Assembly: GCA_902620585.1 (NCBI GenBank)
Contig: CACNJC010000003.1
Coordinates: forward strand, 1 to 64,000
From: an uncultured Pelagibacteraceae bacterium
Lineage (GTDB): Bacteria > Pseudomonadota > Alphaproteobacteria > Pelagibacterales > Pelagibacteraceae
Direction: 5' to 3'
Length of the DNA stretch: 64,000 nucleotides
The notes under the pieces are model-generated. The model ran no database searches, was not told where the DNA came from, and saw only the letters and a program-made list of their open reading frames with translations. The position numbers and the translations under genes were made by a program. Positions 1-9,089 of this stretch are shown in pieces. Numbering within the stretch: position 1 is the first letter of the stretch; each line of letters begins with the position of its first letter.

Positions 1-126
1 AGGAGTAATAACTTCTTCCGTTTTGATATCTTCCGCTTCAGCTACTTCGTCGTCATTTGGTTTTGGCGTAATTACACCAGTAGCGACTAAAATCGCACCT
101 ATACCAATGACAATAATAAAGTCCAT
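1..126 (-). CDS. Small membrane-anchored protein, N-terminal fragment (cut by window edge)
   Basis: An ATG at 126 opens a frame that runs without a stop to base 1 (42 codons), so the gene continues outside the window. It is too short for the ORF track. The peptide starts MDFIIVIGIGAILVATGVI, a single hydrophobic helix, followed by a Pro/Asn linker and an acidic stretch (DDEVAEAEDIKTEE). This looks like a bitopic inner-membrane protein with an acidic soluble tail. I do not recognise the family. It lies about 80 bases downstream of the deacetylase gene on the same strand and could be the last cistron of that run or have its own promoter. Frame, hydrophobic start and acidic bias support a real gene; function is unknown. 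Confidence 0.5.
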   Translation of the reverse strand, partial: MDFIIVIGIGAILVATGVITPKPNDDEVAEAEDIKTEEVITP

Positions 127-205
127 AGAATCACTATATTTAATTAATTATTAATTGCTATCAGATAATTACAAGATTATGAACGTTTTGGGGTTATGTG
201 GATAT

Positions 206-1132
206 TTAAACTCTTAAAGCAAACAAATGTTCTTTGATGCTCTCAGACAAAGCTAGCAGATCATATCCACCTTCTAAAAAGGATATTATTCTTCCTTTCG
301 AATGTATATTCGCTAAATCCACAATTGATTTTGTTATTTGGAAAAAATCCTCTGATACTAAATTAATATTTGCAAGTGGGTCTCTAAAATGAGCATCAAA
401 ACCAGCAGATATTAAAATTACCTCAGGTTTAAATTTATCTATCGGTTTTAATATTTTGTTTTCAAATATCTTTAAAAATTCCTTGCCTTTTATTCCAGAT
501 TTTAAAGGTGCATTAAATATATTACCTTTTCCTATTTCTTCTTCTAAACCAGTGCCAGGAAATAAAGGAAATTCATGAGATGATCCATAGGCAACTGTAT
601 CATCGTTATAAAATATTTCTTGTGTTCCGTTTCCATGATGAACATCAAAATCTATGATTGCTAATTTGTTCACTTTATATTTGTTCTGTAAATATTTAGC
701 GGTAACTGCAACATTATTAACAAAACAAAAACCCATAGCTTTTTCTGACTCAGCATGATGGCCGGGAGGTCTTACAGCACAAAAAACCCTCTCATTATTT
801 GTCATTAAATCATCAGCAGCAGCTATTCCTGCTCCGCATGATCTTAAAATGGCTTTCTTGCTATTAGGACAAAGCATCGTATCAGCATATGGTTCTTTTT
901 CTACCCCTATTAATCCTGTTTTAGGTATATTAGAAAATATTTTCTCTATATGATTTTTTGGGTGAACCAAAGAAATTATCTTTGTTTCTGCTAATGGTGC
1001 CTTTTTGAAATTAATCTTAAAATCTTTTATTTGTTCAATTGAACTTAAAATACTAATTATTCTCTCTTTTCTTTCAGGATGGTTAAATCCATTATCTTTA
1101 AGCAGACAATCATCGTGGGTATAGACTAACAT
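206..1132 (-). CDS. Class II histone deacetylase-like / acetylpolyamine amidohydrolase family protein
   Basis: Zn-dependent deacetylase of the arginase/deacetylase fold, 308 aa, the usual length for bacterial members. Visible family motifs in order: RPPGHHAE, GFCFVNNVA, the zinc-binding DFDVHHGNGTQ, AGFDAH carrying the next zinc ligand, and the C-terminal EGGYD with the catalytic Tyr. Bacterial relatives deacetylate acetylpolyamines or other small acetylated amines, and some are named after acetoin utilisation; the substrate cannot be read from the sequence. No signal peptide, so cytoplasmic. The ATG overlaps the lpxB stop by one base (TAATG), so it is translationally coupled to the lipid A genes although no functional link is evident. 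Confidence 0.85.
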   Translation of the reverse strand: MLVYTHDDCLLKDNGFNHPERKERIISILSSIEQIKDFKINFKKAPLAETKIISLVHPKNHIEKIFSNIPKTGLIGVEKEPYADTMLCPNSKKAILRSCGAGIAAADDLMTNNERVFCAVRPPGHHAESEKAMGFCFVNNVAVTAKYLQNKYKVNKLAIIDFDVHHGNGTQEIFYNDDTVAYGSSHEFPLFPGTGLEEEIGKGNIFNAPLKSGIKGKEFLKIFENKILKPIDKFKPEVILISAGFDAHFRDPLANINLVSEDFFQITKSIVDLANIHSKGRIISFLEGGYDLLALSESIKEHLFALRV

Positions 1133-2262
1133 TACAAAAATTTATTGATTGATAAACTTGCTAACTCAGAGGATGATCCATTTATTTTTAATTTGTCCAA
1201 TATTTTTTGAGTTTTATTTACTTGATCTTTCATTTTATCAGTATCTTCTAGAAAATCACTAACATATTTAAATATATCTTTAGAATTACATTTTGATTGA
1301 AGTAACTCAGGTATTATCTCCTCTTGTGCAGCAAAATTAATAATGTTTGCAAACTTAGTTTTAATTAAAATTTTTATTATCAAAAAATTTATAAATCCCA
1401 TTTTATAGAGAATAATTGATGGTATTTTTGAATTGCAAATTTCTAAAGATACAGTCCCAGACTTTGCTACTGCAAAAATCGATTTTTGCAAAATATGGGA
1501 TTTGATTTTGTCATCACTTATTATTTCACAATTAGAGATTTTACTATCGTTCACAAATGTTTGAATTAAATTAGAGTATTCTATTGTTGAGTGAAAAACA
1601 TAAGTCATATCTGAATACTTTTCGTTCATTAATTTAATGAAATCTAATAAAATTGGCATTAATGTAATTATTTCCGATTTTCTACTTCCTGGAAAAATTG
1701 AAATTAAAGCTTTATTTTTTCCTATTACTTGGTTTATATCAATTTTGCTTCTTTCTCTATTTTGTAATAATGGGTGACCAACAAATTCACAGCTTATATT
1801 TTCCTTTTCAAAATATTTCTTTTCAAAGCTAAATAGCAATAAAATATGGTCTATAAATTTCTTGATTTTCTTTACTCTTCCCTCTCTCCACACCCAAACT
1901 TGTGGTGCTACATAATGAATTGTTTTAATTTTAGAATTTATTTTCTTTACTTTTTCCGCTACTCTTAAGGTGAAATCTGGACTGTCAACAGTGAACAAAA
2001 TATCTGGATTGTAGTTTATAACAGCTTTTACTGTCTCATTTATTTTTTTATTAATCTTGAATATGTTAAATATTACATTTGTAAAACCTAAATATGTAAT
2101 TTCTTTTAAATCATATATTGTTTTGATGCCTAAAGATTGAAGATTTTCTCCTCCAACTGACAAATATTCAACATTTCGATTTATTTTTTTTAAATCATTA
2201 ATTACTTTTGAAGCTAGTTTATCTCCAGATGCTTCACCTGTTAGTATAAATATCTTTTTCAC
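1132..2262 (-). CDS. lpxB: Lipid-A-disaccharide synthase
   Basis: GT19 glycosyltransferase that joins UDP-2,3-diacylglucosamine and 2,3-diacylglucosamine-1-phosphate to form the lipid A disaccharide at the inner membrane. It is 376 aa, full length. N-terminal LTGEASGD, central VAPQVWVWREGR, GHPLL and the nucleotide-binding IFPGSRKSEI are family hallmarks. The start is GTG rather than ATG: it forms a GTGA overlap with the TGA stop of the upstream sugar dehydrogenase gene. It is the last lpx gene of the cluster, separated from lpxI by the dehydrogenase, and followed by the deacetylase gene with a one-base overlap. Confidence 0.95.
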   Translation of the reverse strand: MKKIFILTGEASGDKLASKVINDLKKINRNVEYLSVGGENLQSLGIKTIYDLKEITYLGFTNVIFNIFKINKKINETVKAVINYNPDILFTVDSPDFTLRVAEKVKKINSKIKTIHYVAPQVWVWREGRVKKIKKFIDHILLLFSFEKKYFEKENISCEFVGHPLLQNRERSKIDINQVIGKNKALISIFPGSRKSEIITLMPILLDFIKLMNEKYSDMTYVFHSTIEYSNLIQTFVNDSKISNCEIISDDKIKSHILQKSIFAVAKSGTVSLEICNSKIPSIILYKMGFINFLIIKILIKTKFANIINFAAQEEIIPELLQSKCNSKDIFKYVSDFLEDTDKMKDQVNKTQKILDKLKINGSSSELASLSINKFL

Positions 2263-3326
2263 TTATACATTCTCCATAAACTTCCATTATCAGAAATCAT
2301 AAAAATATCACCTGTGCTCTTTTGTATCTTAATATCTCTAATTCTACCTATCTTCCCTTTAAATATAATTTCTTCACTTAAAAATTTATTGTCTTTAAAT
2401 TTTAATTTTCTTAAAGATTGATCTTTAAGTGAGGTAATTAATGCATTTCCATTCCACTCTTTAAATGTATTTCCTTTATAAATAGTCATTGAACTTACCG
2501 CTATTGATGGAACCCAGTATTTAATTGCTTTTGTAAAACCTGGTTTCCATTTCGGACCAATTTTAGTTCCTGAATAATTAGTTCCACCCCAACCTAATAT
2601 TTTCCATCCGTAATTTTCTCCAAAATTTACTGTACCAAACCAATCACCCCCTCTAGCTCCATGATTTGTCATATATATTTTATTGTCGAAAGGAGAAAGA
2701 GCCATACCTTGAGGATTTCTTACTCCTATTTGAAAAATTTCAGGCAGCCAATTTTTTTTATCTTTAAATTTTGGATTGTCTTTTGGAATAGAACCATCAA
2801 GATTGATTCTAATAATACTTCCTGGGTGTTTAGTTGCATCTTGAGCTATCATTCCCTGACCACGTTCTCCAGCAGTTATATAAAGATGGTTGTCTTTAAT
2901 AACCAATCTTGATCCAAAGTGATAACCTGAGTTAATAGGAGGTTCTGCTCTAAAAATATTTTTAAATTCAATATTTTGTTTATCAAAATTACCTTTAGCT
3001 ACAGAAGTGCTAGTTTCTCCTCGATTTCCTCTTTTTTCAGTGTACGATATATATATTTCTTTCTCGTGATACAAAACATCAAGTAAGCCACCTTGCCCAT
3101 CTTCTATAACAAAAAGATTGTGTTTTATTTCAGACTTTTTTTTATTTGCTAAATTTAATGAGAATAATTTCCCAGATTTTTCAGTAATTATAACATTTAA
3201 ATTGTCTAAAAATGACAAACTCCAAGGTTTTTTTAAATCATCTGATATTTTTTCTAATTTAATTTCAGAAGATAATGAATATGAAGGAATTAAAAATAAT
3301 AATATTAAAAAAAAGATTTTTCTCAT
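2259..3326 (-). CDS. PQQ-dependent sugar dehydrogenase (glucose/sorbosone dehydrogenase family), secreted
   Basis: 355 aa with a clear signal peptide (MRKIFFLILLFLIPSYSLSS), so periplasmic. The mature part matches the soluble six-bladed beta-propeller aldose dehydrogenases (Yli/GSDH family): EDGQGGLLDV near the start, SGYHFGSRLVI with the catalytic-type His, GVRNPQGMALSP, TNHGARGGDW and ENYGWKILGWG. Relatives oxidise free aldoses with PQQ and pass electrons to the respiratory chain; PQQ use here is inferred from family. It sits between lpxI and lpxB with four-base overlaps on both sides, so it is co-transcribed with lipid A genes, an unusual insertion. Confidence 0.85.
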   Translation of the reverse strand: MRKIFFLILLFLIPSYSLSSEIKLEKISDDLKKPWSLSFLDNLNVIITEKSGKLFSLNLANKKKSEIKHNLFVIEDGQGGLLDVLYHEKEIYISYTEKRGNRGETSTSVAKGNFDKQNIEFKNIFRAEPPINSGYHFGSRLVIKDNHLYITAGERGQGMIAQDATKHPGSIIRINLDGSIPKDNPKFKDKKNWLPEIFQIGVRNPQGMALSPFDNKIYMTNHGARGGDWFGTVNFGENYGWKILGWGGTNYSGTKIGPKWKPGFTKAIKYWVPSIAVSSMTIYKGNTFKEWNGNALITSLKDQSLRKLKFKDNKFLSEEIIFKGKIGRIRDIKIQKSTGDIFMISDNGSLWRMYK

Positions 3327-4114
3327 TTTACATGTATGAACATTTTGTTTTTATTAGCAAAATCTATGCATTTTTTTTTGTCTAAAAAAACATTTTGTTT
3401 ACTTTTTAAAACTATGCCTTTTAGGCCAGCGACTTTACATTGATATAAGGTTTTTATACCCACAGTTGGTAAATCAATTCTAAGATCTTGTTTTTTTTTA
3501 GGAAATTTCACTAATACACCTTCATTAATATATTTCTTTTTTTTACACTTACTTAGCATTTTTTGTGTTCCGCCTTTTCCCTCAATGGCTAATACTCTGT
3601 TGTCTCTCACTACAGTTCCTTGACTGAAATTATACTGTTTTAATTTGTTAAGTGTTGTAACGGCTTTTTTGATATTTATATTGTCATCTTTATTAGGTTT
3701 TGTTTTTGTATAATTACCCTTTTTTAAAGCTAATTCAGGATTGAAAAACAAAGAGCTAACTGTTTTAATATTCTCTTTTTTAAAAATTTTTATTATTTCT
3801 TTTAAAATTGCGGCATCACCTAGTTTAGAGCTTTTTATTATGCTCGGCATATAATAAATTCCTTTTAAATCTAATCGTAATTTTGAAAATTTTGGTTTTT
3901 CAACTTTTCCAGCAAATAAAACTTTCTTACATTTTTTTTCTTTTAAGATATTTATGATTTTTCCAAACTGTCCAGGCGATACAGGAAAGCAATTCTTGTC
4001 TTTTTTAAAAACTTTCTTTTTAGTAAGATCAATTATTAAATATTTTTTTTTCTGTTTAATCTTTTTTAATATGTGCTTTGGTAAGTCCGTGCTACCAAAT
4101 ATAAGGCCGATCAT
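3323..4114 (-). CDS. lpxI: UDP-2,3-diacylglucosamine pyrophosphatase, LpxI type (DUF1009)
   Basis: Hydrolyses UDP-2,3-diacylglucosamine to lipid X plus UMP in lipid A synthesis, the alphaproteobacterial replacement for LpxH. 263 aa, the family length. Recognisable segments are the N-terminal GLIFGSTDLPKHI, VSPGQFGKIINILKEKKCKKVLFAGKV, the loop IEGKGGTQKML (family EGTD-type loop), and the C-terminal KQDLRIDLPTVGIKTLYQCKVAGLKGIV. It lies 7 bases after lpxA and overlaps the dehydrogenase gene by 4. It is unusually Lys-rich, as expected in this AT-rich genome. No LpxH-like metallophosphoesterase is visible in the window. Confidence 0.9.
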   Translation of the reverse strand: MIGLIFGSTDLPKHILKKIKQKKKYLIIDLTKKKVFKKDKNCFPVSPGQFGKIINILKEKKCKKVLFAGKVEKPKFSKLRLDLKGIYYMPSIIKSSKLGDAAILKEIIKIFKKENIKTVSSLFFNPELALKKGNYTKTKPNKDDNINIKKAVTTLNKLKQYNFSQGTVVRDNRVLAIEGKGGTQKMLSKCKKKKYINEGVLVKFPKKKQDLRIDLPTVGIKTLYQCKVAGLKGIVLKSKQNVFLDKKKCIDFANKNKMFIHVK

Positions 4115-4121
4115 AAATATT

Positions 4122-4901
4122 TTAGCTTTGCGGTGAGCAAATGGGTCTTTTTTTATCTTTTTCTATAAAATTAATTACCTCATTTACTAATTCGTTGTCT
4201 TTGTGTTCACCATTAATTTTATTTAAATTTTCAAATAAGTTTTTAGAAGAAAATATTTCTTTATAGGCTTTGCCCAAACCTAAAATTTTTTGGTTTTCAT
4301 ATTTTTGACGTCTTAGGCCAATTAAGTTAAGTCCTTGTAGATAATTTCTATTTCCAATTGACAGACCAAAAGGTATTACATCTTTTAATACACCAGTCAT
4401 TCCACCTATCATCGCTAACCTTCCTATTCTAGTGAACTGTTGTACAGCTGAATTGCCTCCTATTACTACTGAGTCTTCAATAGTAACGTGTCCACCTAAA
4501 GGGACGTTGTTGGCTATAACAACATTATTTCCTATTTTGCAGTCATGTGCAACATGAGATGAAATCATTAGTAAACAGTTGTTACCAATAATTGTTTTTG
4601 AACCACCGCCAACTGTTCCTGGATTAATAGTTACATATTCTCTTATTGTATTGTTTTCTCCTATTTCTAAACTATTTCTTTCCCCTTTGAATTTTAGATC
4701 TTGAGGCTGAGTTCCAATACTTGCAAATGGAAAAATTTTTGTACCTTTTCCAATTTTTGTATTACCTTCTATATGAACATTTGAGATGAGTTTTACATTG
4801 TCATCAAGTATAACATTTGGACCAATATTGCAAAAAGGCCCTACCTCTGCATTTTTTGAAACTTTTGATTTAGGGTCTACTACACTTGTTTTATGTATCA
4901 T
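4122..4901 (-). CDS. lpxA: Acyl-[ACP]--UDP-N-acetylglucosamine O-acyltransferase
   Basis: First enzyme of lipid A synthesis: transfers a 3-hydroxyacyl chain from ACP to UDP-GlcNAc. 259 aa. The N-terminal two thirds is a left-handed beta-helix of hexapeptide repeats (VDPKSKVSKNAEVGPFCNIGPNVILDDNV and following), with catalytic His in SSHVAHDCKIGNNVVIANN, then GGNSAVQQFTRIGRLAMIGG, and a C-terminal helical domain starting around LIGLRRQKY. The ATG overlaps the fabZ stop by four bases. It belongs to the lpxD-fabZ-lpxA block conserved across Gram-negatives. Confidence 0.96.
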   Translation of the reverse strand: MIHKTSVVDPKSKVSKNAEVGPFCNIGPNVILDDNVKLISNVHIEGNTKIGKGTKIFPFASIGTQPQDLKFKGERNSLEIGENNTIREYVTINPGTVGGGSKTIIGNNCLLMISSHVAHDCKIGNNVVIANNVPLGGHVTIEDSVVIGGNSAVQQFTRIGRLAMIGGMTGVLKDVIPFGLSIGNRNYLQGLNLIGLRRQKYENQKILGLGKAYKEIFSSKNLFENLNKINGEHKDNELVNEVINFIEKDKKRPICSPQS

Positions 4902-5353
4902 TTTTTTCTATCGACTATAGTTGCTGACCATTCTGCATCGGCCATTCGCTTCTCACCTACTATGGCTGTACCTTTATATTTCCAAACTCTACCGTGTGAT
5001 CTTACAGCCTCTATTTCTAAGTGTAACTCACAATCAGGTATTACAGGATTTCTAAATCTAGCTTTTTCAACGCTCATTAAGTAGACTAATTTATTTGCAT
5101 ATTCCTTTGGGTCGATACCGTGAGCAGTTAAAGCTGCTGCGGCTTGGCCAAAAGCTTCAACAATCAGAACACCTGGCATCACAGGTTGGCCAGGAAAATG
5201 TCCTTGAACATAAAAACCGTCTTTTTTTACGTGCATGATCGCTGTTGCTGACTTCAATGGAACTATTTTTGTTAGTTTATCAATTAATAACATCGGCTCT
5301 CTGTGAGGTAACAAACTCTCTATTTTTTTTTTATCTATTTCAGTTTCACTCAT
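4898..5353 (-). CDS. fabZ: 3-hydroxyacyl-[ACP] dehydratase
   Basis: Hot-dog-fold dehydratase of type II fatty-acid synthesis; it competes with LpxA and LpxD for 3-hydroxyacyl-ACP, which explains their joint operon. The catalytic signature is GHFPGQPVMPGVLIVEAFGQ (His and Glu). The ORF track starts at 5368, but that codon is TTG and would overlap lpxD. The ATG at 5353 (MSETEIDKKK) lies 2 bases after the lpxD stop and gives 151 aa, the normal length, so I choose it. Downstream it overlaps lpxA by four bases. Confidence 0.95.
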   Translation of the reverse strand: MSETEIDKKKIESLLPHREPMLLIDKLTKIVPLKSATAIMHVKKDGFYVQGHFPGQPVMPGVLIVEAFGQAAAALTAHGIDPKEYANKLVYLMSVEKARFRNPVIPDCELHLEIEAVRSHGRVWKYKGTAIVGEKRMADAEWSATIVDRKK

Positions 5354-5355
5354 TT

Positions 5356-6321
5356 TTACTTTTTCCAATTTTTTATAAAATCTTTAAAAGGAACTGCTGG
5401 ATAACCCATTACAACTTGATTATCTTCAATATCTTTTATTACTCCACTTCCACCACCTATCTTTACATTATTTCCAATTTTTAGATGACCGGAAATACCT
5501 GCTTGACCTCCAATTGAAACATTATTTCCAATTGTTGAACTTCCTGCAAAACCTACCTGACCAGCTATCATGCAATTCGAACCAATTTTTACATTATGTG
5601 CTAAGTGTACTTGGTTATCTAAATATGTATTCTTACCAATCTCTGTATCATCAACTGAACCTCTATCAATAGTACATCCGGATGCTATTTCGACATTGTC
5701 ATTAATAATCACTCTGCCAATATGAGGGAATTTAAAATTATTGTCATTCAATGGAATAAATCCAAAGCCCTTTAATCCTATTTTGCAACCGTCTTGTATC
5801 ACTATATTATTTCCTAAAATTGAATTTTTTAAAATAACATTCGATCCAATTACGCAATTATTTCCTATAACAACATCATGCTCAATTATCGAATTAGTGC
5901 CAATGATTGTATTTTTACCTATTTTAGCATTTTTACCAACTAAAACATTATTACCAAATTTTACACTTTTAAATTTACTTTTAGAAGCTAATTTTAAGGA
6001 CAAATCAGGGTAATCAACATCTGCTTGAGAATACATCTTTTTTAATACTTTTGCTAATTCAAATAAAACGTTCTTTACGATTATCTTTTTTATTCCTTTT
6101 GGTAGAAACTTCTCTAATTTTTCTGTTGTAATGCAATAACTTGCTTTAGTATTTAAAGCATCTGACTTATACTTTATTGAGTCAAAGAAAGTGAGATCAT
6201 CTTTTTTTGATTTTATTAAAGTTTTTACACTGTTGACTTTAACTTTTTTTTCCGACTTAAAATCTTTAAAAAGATCACCGATTAAAAAAGTTTTTTTTTT
6301 GAAGAAGACAATTGGTAGCAT
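5356..6321 (-). CDS. lpxD: UDP-3-O-(3-hydroxyacyl)glucosamine N-acyltransferase
   Basis: Adds the second 3-hydroxyacyl chain in lipid A synthesis. 321 aa, slightly shorter than typical (about 340). An N-terminal uridine-binding domain (residues about 1-100, with KSKKDDLTFFDS) precedes a long hexapeptide-repeat beta-helix (VKFGNNVLVGKNAKIGKNTIIG and following) containing GCTIDRGSVDDTEIG and the catalytic-type HLAHNVKIGSNCMIAGQVG. It lies 13 bases after the OmpH/Skp gene, as in most Gram-negatives. Confidence 0.96.
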   Translation of the reverse strand: MLPIVFFKKKTFLIGDLFKDFKSEKKVKVNSVKTLIKSKKDDLTFFDSIKYKSDALNTKASYCITTEKLEKFLPKGIKKIIVKNVLFELAKVLKKMYSQADVDYPDLSLKLASKSKFKSVKFGNNVLVGKNAKIGKNTIIGTNSIIEHDVVIGNNCVIGSNVILKNSILGNNIVIQDGCKIGLKGFGFIPLNDNNFKFPHIGRVIINDNVEIASGCTIDRGSVDDTEIGKNTYLDNQVHLAHNVKIGSNCMIAGQVGFAGSSTIGNNVSIGGQAGISGHLKIGNNVKIGGGSGVIKDIEDNQVVMGYPAVPFKDFIKNWKK

Positions 6322-6334
6322 TAAACTTTTTAGT

Positions 6335-6853
6335 TTAATTTATTGATTTTAATTTAGCGTTAAGCAGTTTTAAAATATCTTGAGTAATATCTAAATTTTC
6401 ATCTGCAAGAAGCATATTTTTTTTATCTATTACCATTCTAATATTTTTTTGTTGCATATAATCTTTTATAATTGGGTTTAAATTTTTTAAAAGTTTTGAC
6501 CTCATTTTTGATCTTTCATCAGCAACTGTTTTCAAAAGTGTACTACGCTCTTTTTGAAGAGCAGAAACTTTATTTCTTAATTCGTTTACTTTTTTTTTAT
6601 ATTCTTCCACTGCTATTACTTTTTTTTGTTTTATAATATTCTTTTCTTCTTCCTGAATAGCTTTTTCTTTTTTCTGTAATTTTGCTACTCCACTATCTAG
6701 TTTGTTTTTCAAACTTTTCTGACCTTTTTTGCCTGCCTCACTTTGATTTAAAATATATTTAAAATCAAGATAATGAGGAGTATCTGCTAAAGTATTTCCT
6801 TGGAAAACAAAGAATAATACAGAAATAATTGTTATCTTTTTCAAAAACTTCAT
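6335..6853 (-). CDS. OmpH/Skp-family periplasmic chaperone
   Basis: 172 aa with a signal peptide (MKFLKKITIISVLFFVFQGNTLADT). The mature part is a long charged coiled coil (about residues 40-120: QKSLKNKLDSGVAKLQKKEKAIQEEEKNIIKQKK), the tentacle arms of Skp, ending in a short beta segment (IRMVIDKKNMLLADENLDIT). Skp holds unfolded outer-membrane proteins in the periplasm on the way to BamA. Its position directly after bamA, one base apart, and before lpxD is the classical order. Low sequence conservation makes family assignment rest on architecture plus position. Confidence 0.88.
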   Translation of the reverse strand: MKFLKKITIISVLFFVFQGNTLADTPHYLDFKYILNQSEAGKKGQKSLKNKLDSGVAKLQKKEKAIQEEEKNIIKQKKVIAVEEYKKKVNELRNKVSALQKERSTLLKTVADERSKMRSKLLKNLNPIIKDYMQQKNIRMVIDKKNMLLADENLDITQDILKLLNAKLKSIN

Positions 6854-6854
6854 A

Positions 6855-9089
6855 TTAAAATGTTGTTCCTAGGTTGAAATTGAAACTTTCAGTTTCATCA
6901 TTTTCATGTTTTGAAAGGTTTGTTGATAAAATAAACGTCATAGGTCCAATAGGTGACATCCAGCTTGCCGCCGCTCCCGCAGATGATCTTATCTTACTTG
7001 CGTCGTCTAAAGTGTCGTCATAATCAACGCCCCAGACATTTCCAAAGTCAAGAAATAATCCAACATCTGTTTTTGTCCCCTCTGGAAGTAATTTAGGTAA
7101 ATTTGCCTCAAAATTTAAGGAAGCAGCGTAATTACCACCCACGTGATCATTTCCATCTTTTGGACCCACCTTACCTCTTTTAAAACCTCTAAGTCTTTTA
7201 GATGGTAAATTTCTTCTTTTACTTATTCGAACGTCGTCATCTCCTAATCCGTTAACAGAAGAAAGATAAAATTTACCAGCGCCAATTACGTTTTCTCCTA
7301 CTGATTTATAAGAACTTAAAGATAATGAATTAGCTATGAAAGATTTGTCTGCATAAATTGGTAGCTGTTGGTCAAATCCAGCTATGTATCCGTCTGTTGG
7401 CATAAAAGATCTATCACGCATATCGTAAGTAAATCCATAATATCCTGATAGCTCAGTGAAATCTCCAGCCTGTTTTTTTAATGAGTCTGAAGCGCTTTCT
7501 TGAGTCCTTAGATCATCATAACTTGCATCAACACCTAATTTTGCAAATAAATTTTTAAATTGCTCAAATGATGTTCCTACGCCTGCATTAACAATAGTAT
7601 TTTCATAACCTTGATCAGGTTTGTCATTTTTCGTACTTCCTAATCTGTAATTAATAGAATTACCAAGAAAATCATAATTTGGGTCAGTATAATTCAAAGT
7701 TCCTCGCAACGACTCTGATGTAACGTCCACATCGAATGAAACATTTTTACCTTCACCAAGCCAATTATTTTCTTTTACAGTGACAGCAAAACTACCTCCA
7801 TGCGTACCAACTCCAGCTCCAGCACTTATTTCACCTGTTGGCTTTTCTTCTACAGAAATATCAATTACTTTTAAATCGGAGGTTGATCCTGCAGAGACTT
7901 TATGTTCAACAGATCCAAAAATATTTCTAGATTTTATTTTTGAGATTGATTTGTTTAACTTTAGATCAGTAAAAGGATCGCCTTCATCTAACAGTAGCTC
8001 TCCTCTTATAACACTTTCGTTAGTTATATTATTGCCAAGAATATTAATTCTTTCAACTAAAACTTTTTTTCCTTCAAATATATTAAATTTAACAATTATA
8101 GAATCTCCTTCTATAGTTTCTTCAACATTATGTTCAACAAATTGGAGGTTTTGTTTTTCAATTACTTCGTCAATATTTTCTAACAATTTTTTTATTTTAA
8201 ATGGTGAGTAATAACTTCCAACGATTTTCTTAAATTTATCATTTAATGAATAAAATAAATTCTTATCGAATACTGGATCAACATTAGTAGAAATCTTTTT
8301 AATTATATACCTATTACCTGCATCTATAGAGTATGTAATTTCTATATCTTGGCTTTTTGATTTCAATTCAGCAGATTGAGAGGAAACATTGACATCATAA
8401 TAACCTAAAGACTTATAATAATTTTCTAACAATCTAATATCAAGTGAGAGTAAGTTCTCGCTAAATTTACTATTTTTTGAAATAACTTTCCAAAATTTAT
8501 GTTCCTCACTCGCGATAATGTCTCTTAATCTTTTTTCTCGAATTTTTTTGTCTCCTATAAAAGATATTTTAGAAATTCTTGTTTCCTTTCCTTTATCTAT
8601 TTCAAAAATCACATCCAAATTATTTTTATCTATTTCTCTAATTTTTGTAGTAACATTTGCAGAATTATAGCCAGCTGAAGCATAAAGCTTTTTAATAATT
8701 TCTACGTCCGATGTTAATTTACTTTTGATAAAAGATTCTTTATTTTTTGAGCTAATTAATTCTGTTATTTGTTTTTTATATCGCTGACTTGGCTCACCAA
8801 GTATAACAAGGTTATTAATTACTGGATATTCTGCTACGTTAACTTTTAAAACTCCATTTGATAAATTAATTTGTACATCTTCGAAAAAATTAGTTGAATA
8901 AAGATCAGTTAATATCTTATTTAAATCTTGTTCTTCATAATTTTTATTAATTTCAATACCACCGTATAATTTAATAGTTTCTGGACTAACCCTTTTATTA
9001 CCAACAATCTCTATCTTTTTAATAGTTTCTGCATGTAAAATGTTAAAATAAAAACTTGATATAAGAAAAAACAAAATTAATTTAGGCAT
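6855..9089 (-). CDS. bamA: Outer membrane protein assembly factor BamA (Omp85)
   Basis: 744 aa. A signal peptide (MPKLILFFLISSFYFNILHA) is followed by POTRA repeats (roughly residues 22-400; the first begins IKKIEIVGNKRVSPETIKLYGG and the last contains LVERINILGNNITNESVIRGEL), then the 16-strand barrel. In the barrel, LPSKRLRGFKRGKVGPKDG contains the conserved RGF lock motif, and the chain ends in an aromatic beta-signal (FNFNLGTTF). It folds outer-membrane beta-barrels. It overlaps dxr by 8 bases; the rseP gene that usually sits between dxr and bamA is absent. Confidence 0.96.
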   Translation of the reverse strand: MPKLILFFLISSFYFNILHAETIKKIEIVGNKRVSPETIKLYGGIEINKNYEEQDLNKILTDLYSTNFFEDVQINLSNGVLKVNVAEYPVINNLVILGEPSQRYKKQITELISSKNKESFIKSKLTSDVEIIKKLYASAGYNSANVTTKIREIDKNNLDVIFEIDKGKETRISKISFIGDKKIREKRLRDIIASEEHKFWKVISKNSKFSENLLSLDIRLLENYYKSLGYYDVNVSSQSAELKSKSQDIEITYSIDAGNRYIIKKISTNVDPVFDKNLFYSLNDKFKKIVGSYYSPFKIKKLLENIDEVIEKQNLQFVEHNVEETIEGDSIIVKFNIFEGKKVLVERINILGNNITNESVIRGELLLDEGDPFTDLKLNKSISKIKSRNIFGSVEHKVSAGSTSDLKVIDISVEEKPTGEISAGAGVGTHGGSFAVTVKENNWLGEGKNVSFDVDVTSESLRGTLNYTDPNYDFLGNSINYRLGSTKNDKPDQGYENTIVNAGVGTSFEQFKNLFAKLGVDASYDDLRTQESASDSLKKQAGDFTELSGYYGFTYDMRDRSFMPTDGYIAGFDQQLPIYADKSFIANSLSLSSYKSVGENVIGAGKFYLSSVNGLGDDDVRISKRRNLPSKRLRGFKRGKVGPKDGNDHVGGNYAASLNFEANLPKLLPEGTKTDVGLFLDFGNVWGVDYDDTLDDASKIRSSAGAAASWMSPIGPMTFILSTNLSKHENDETESFNFNLGTTF

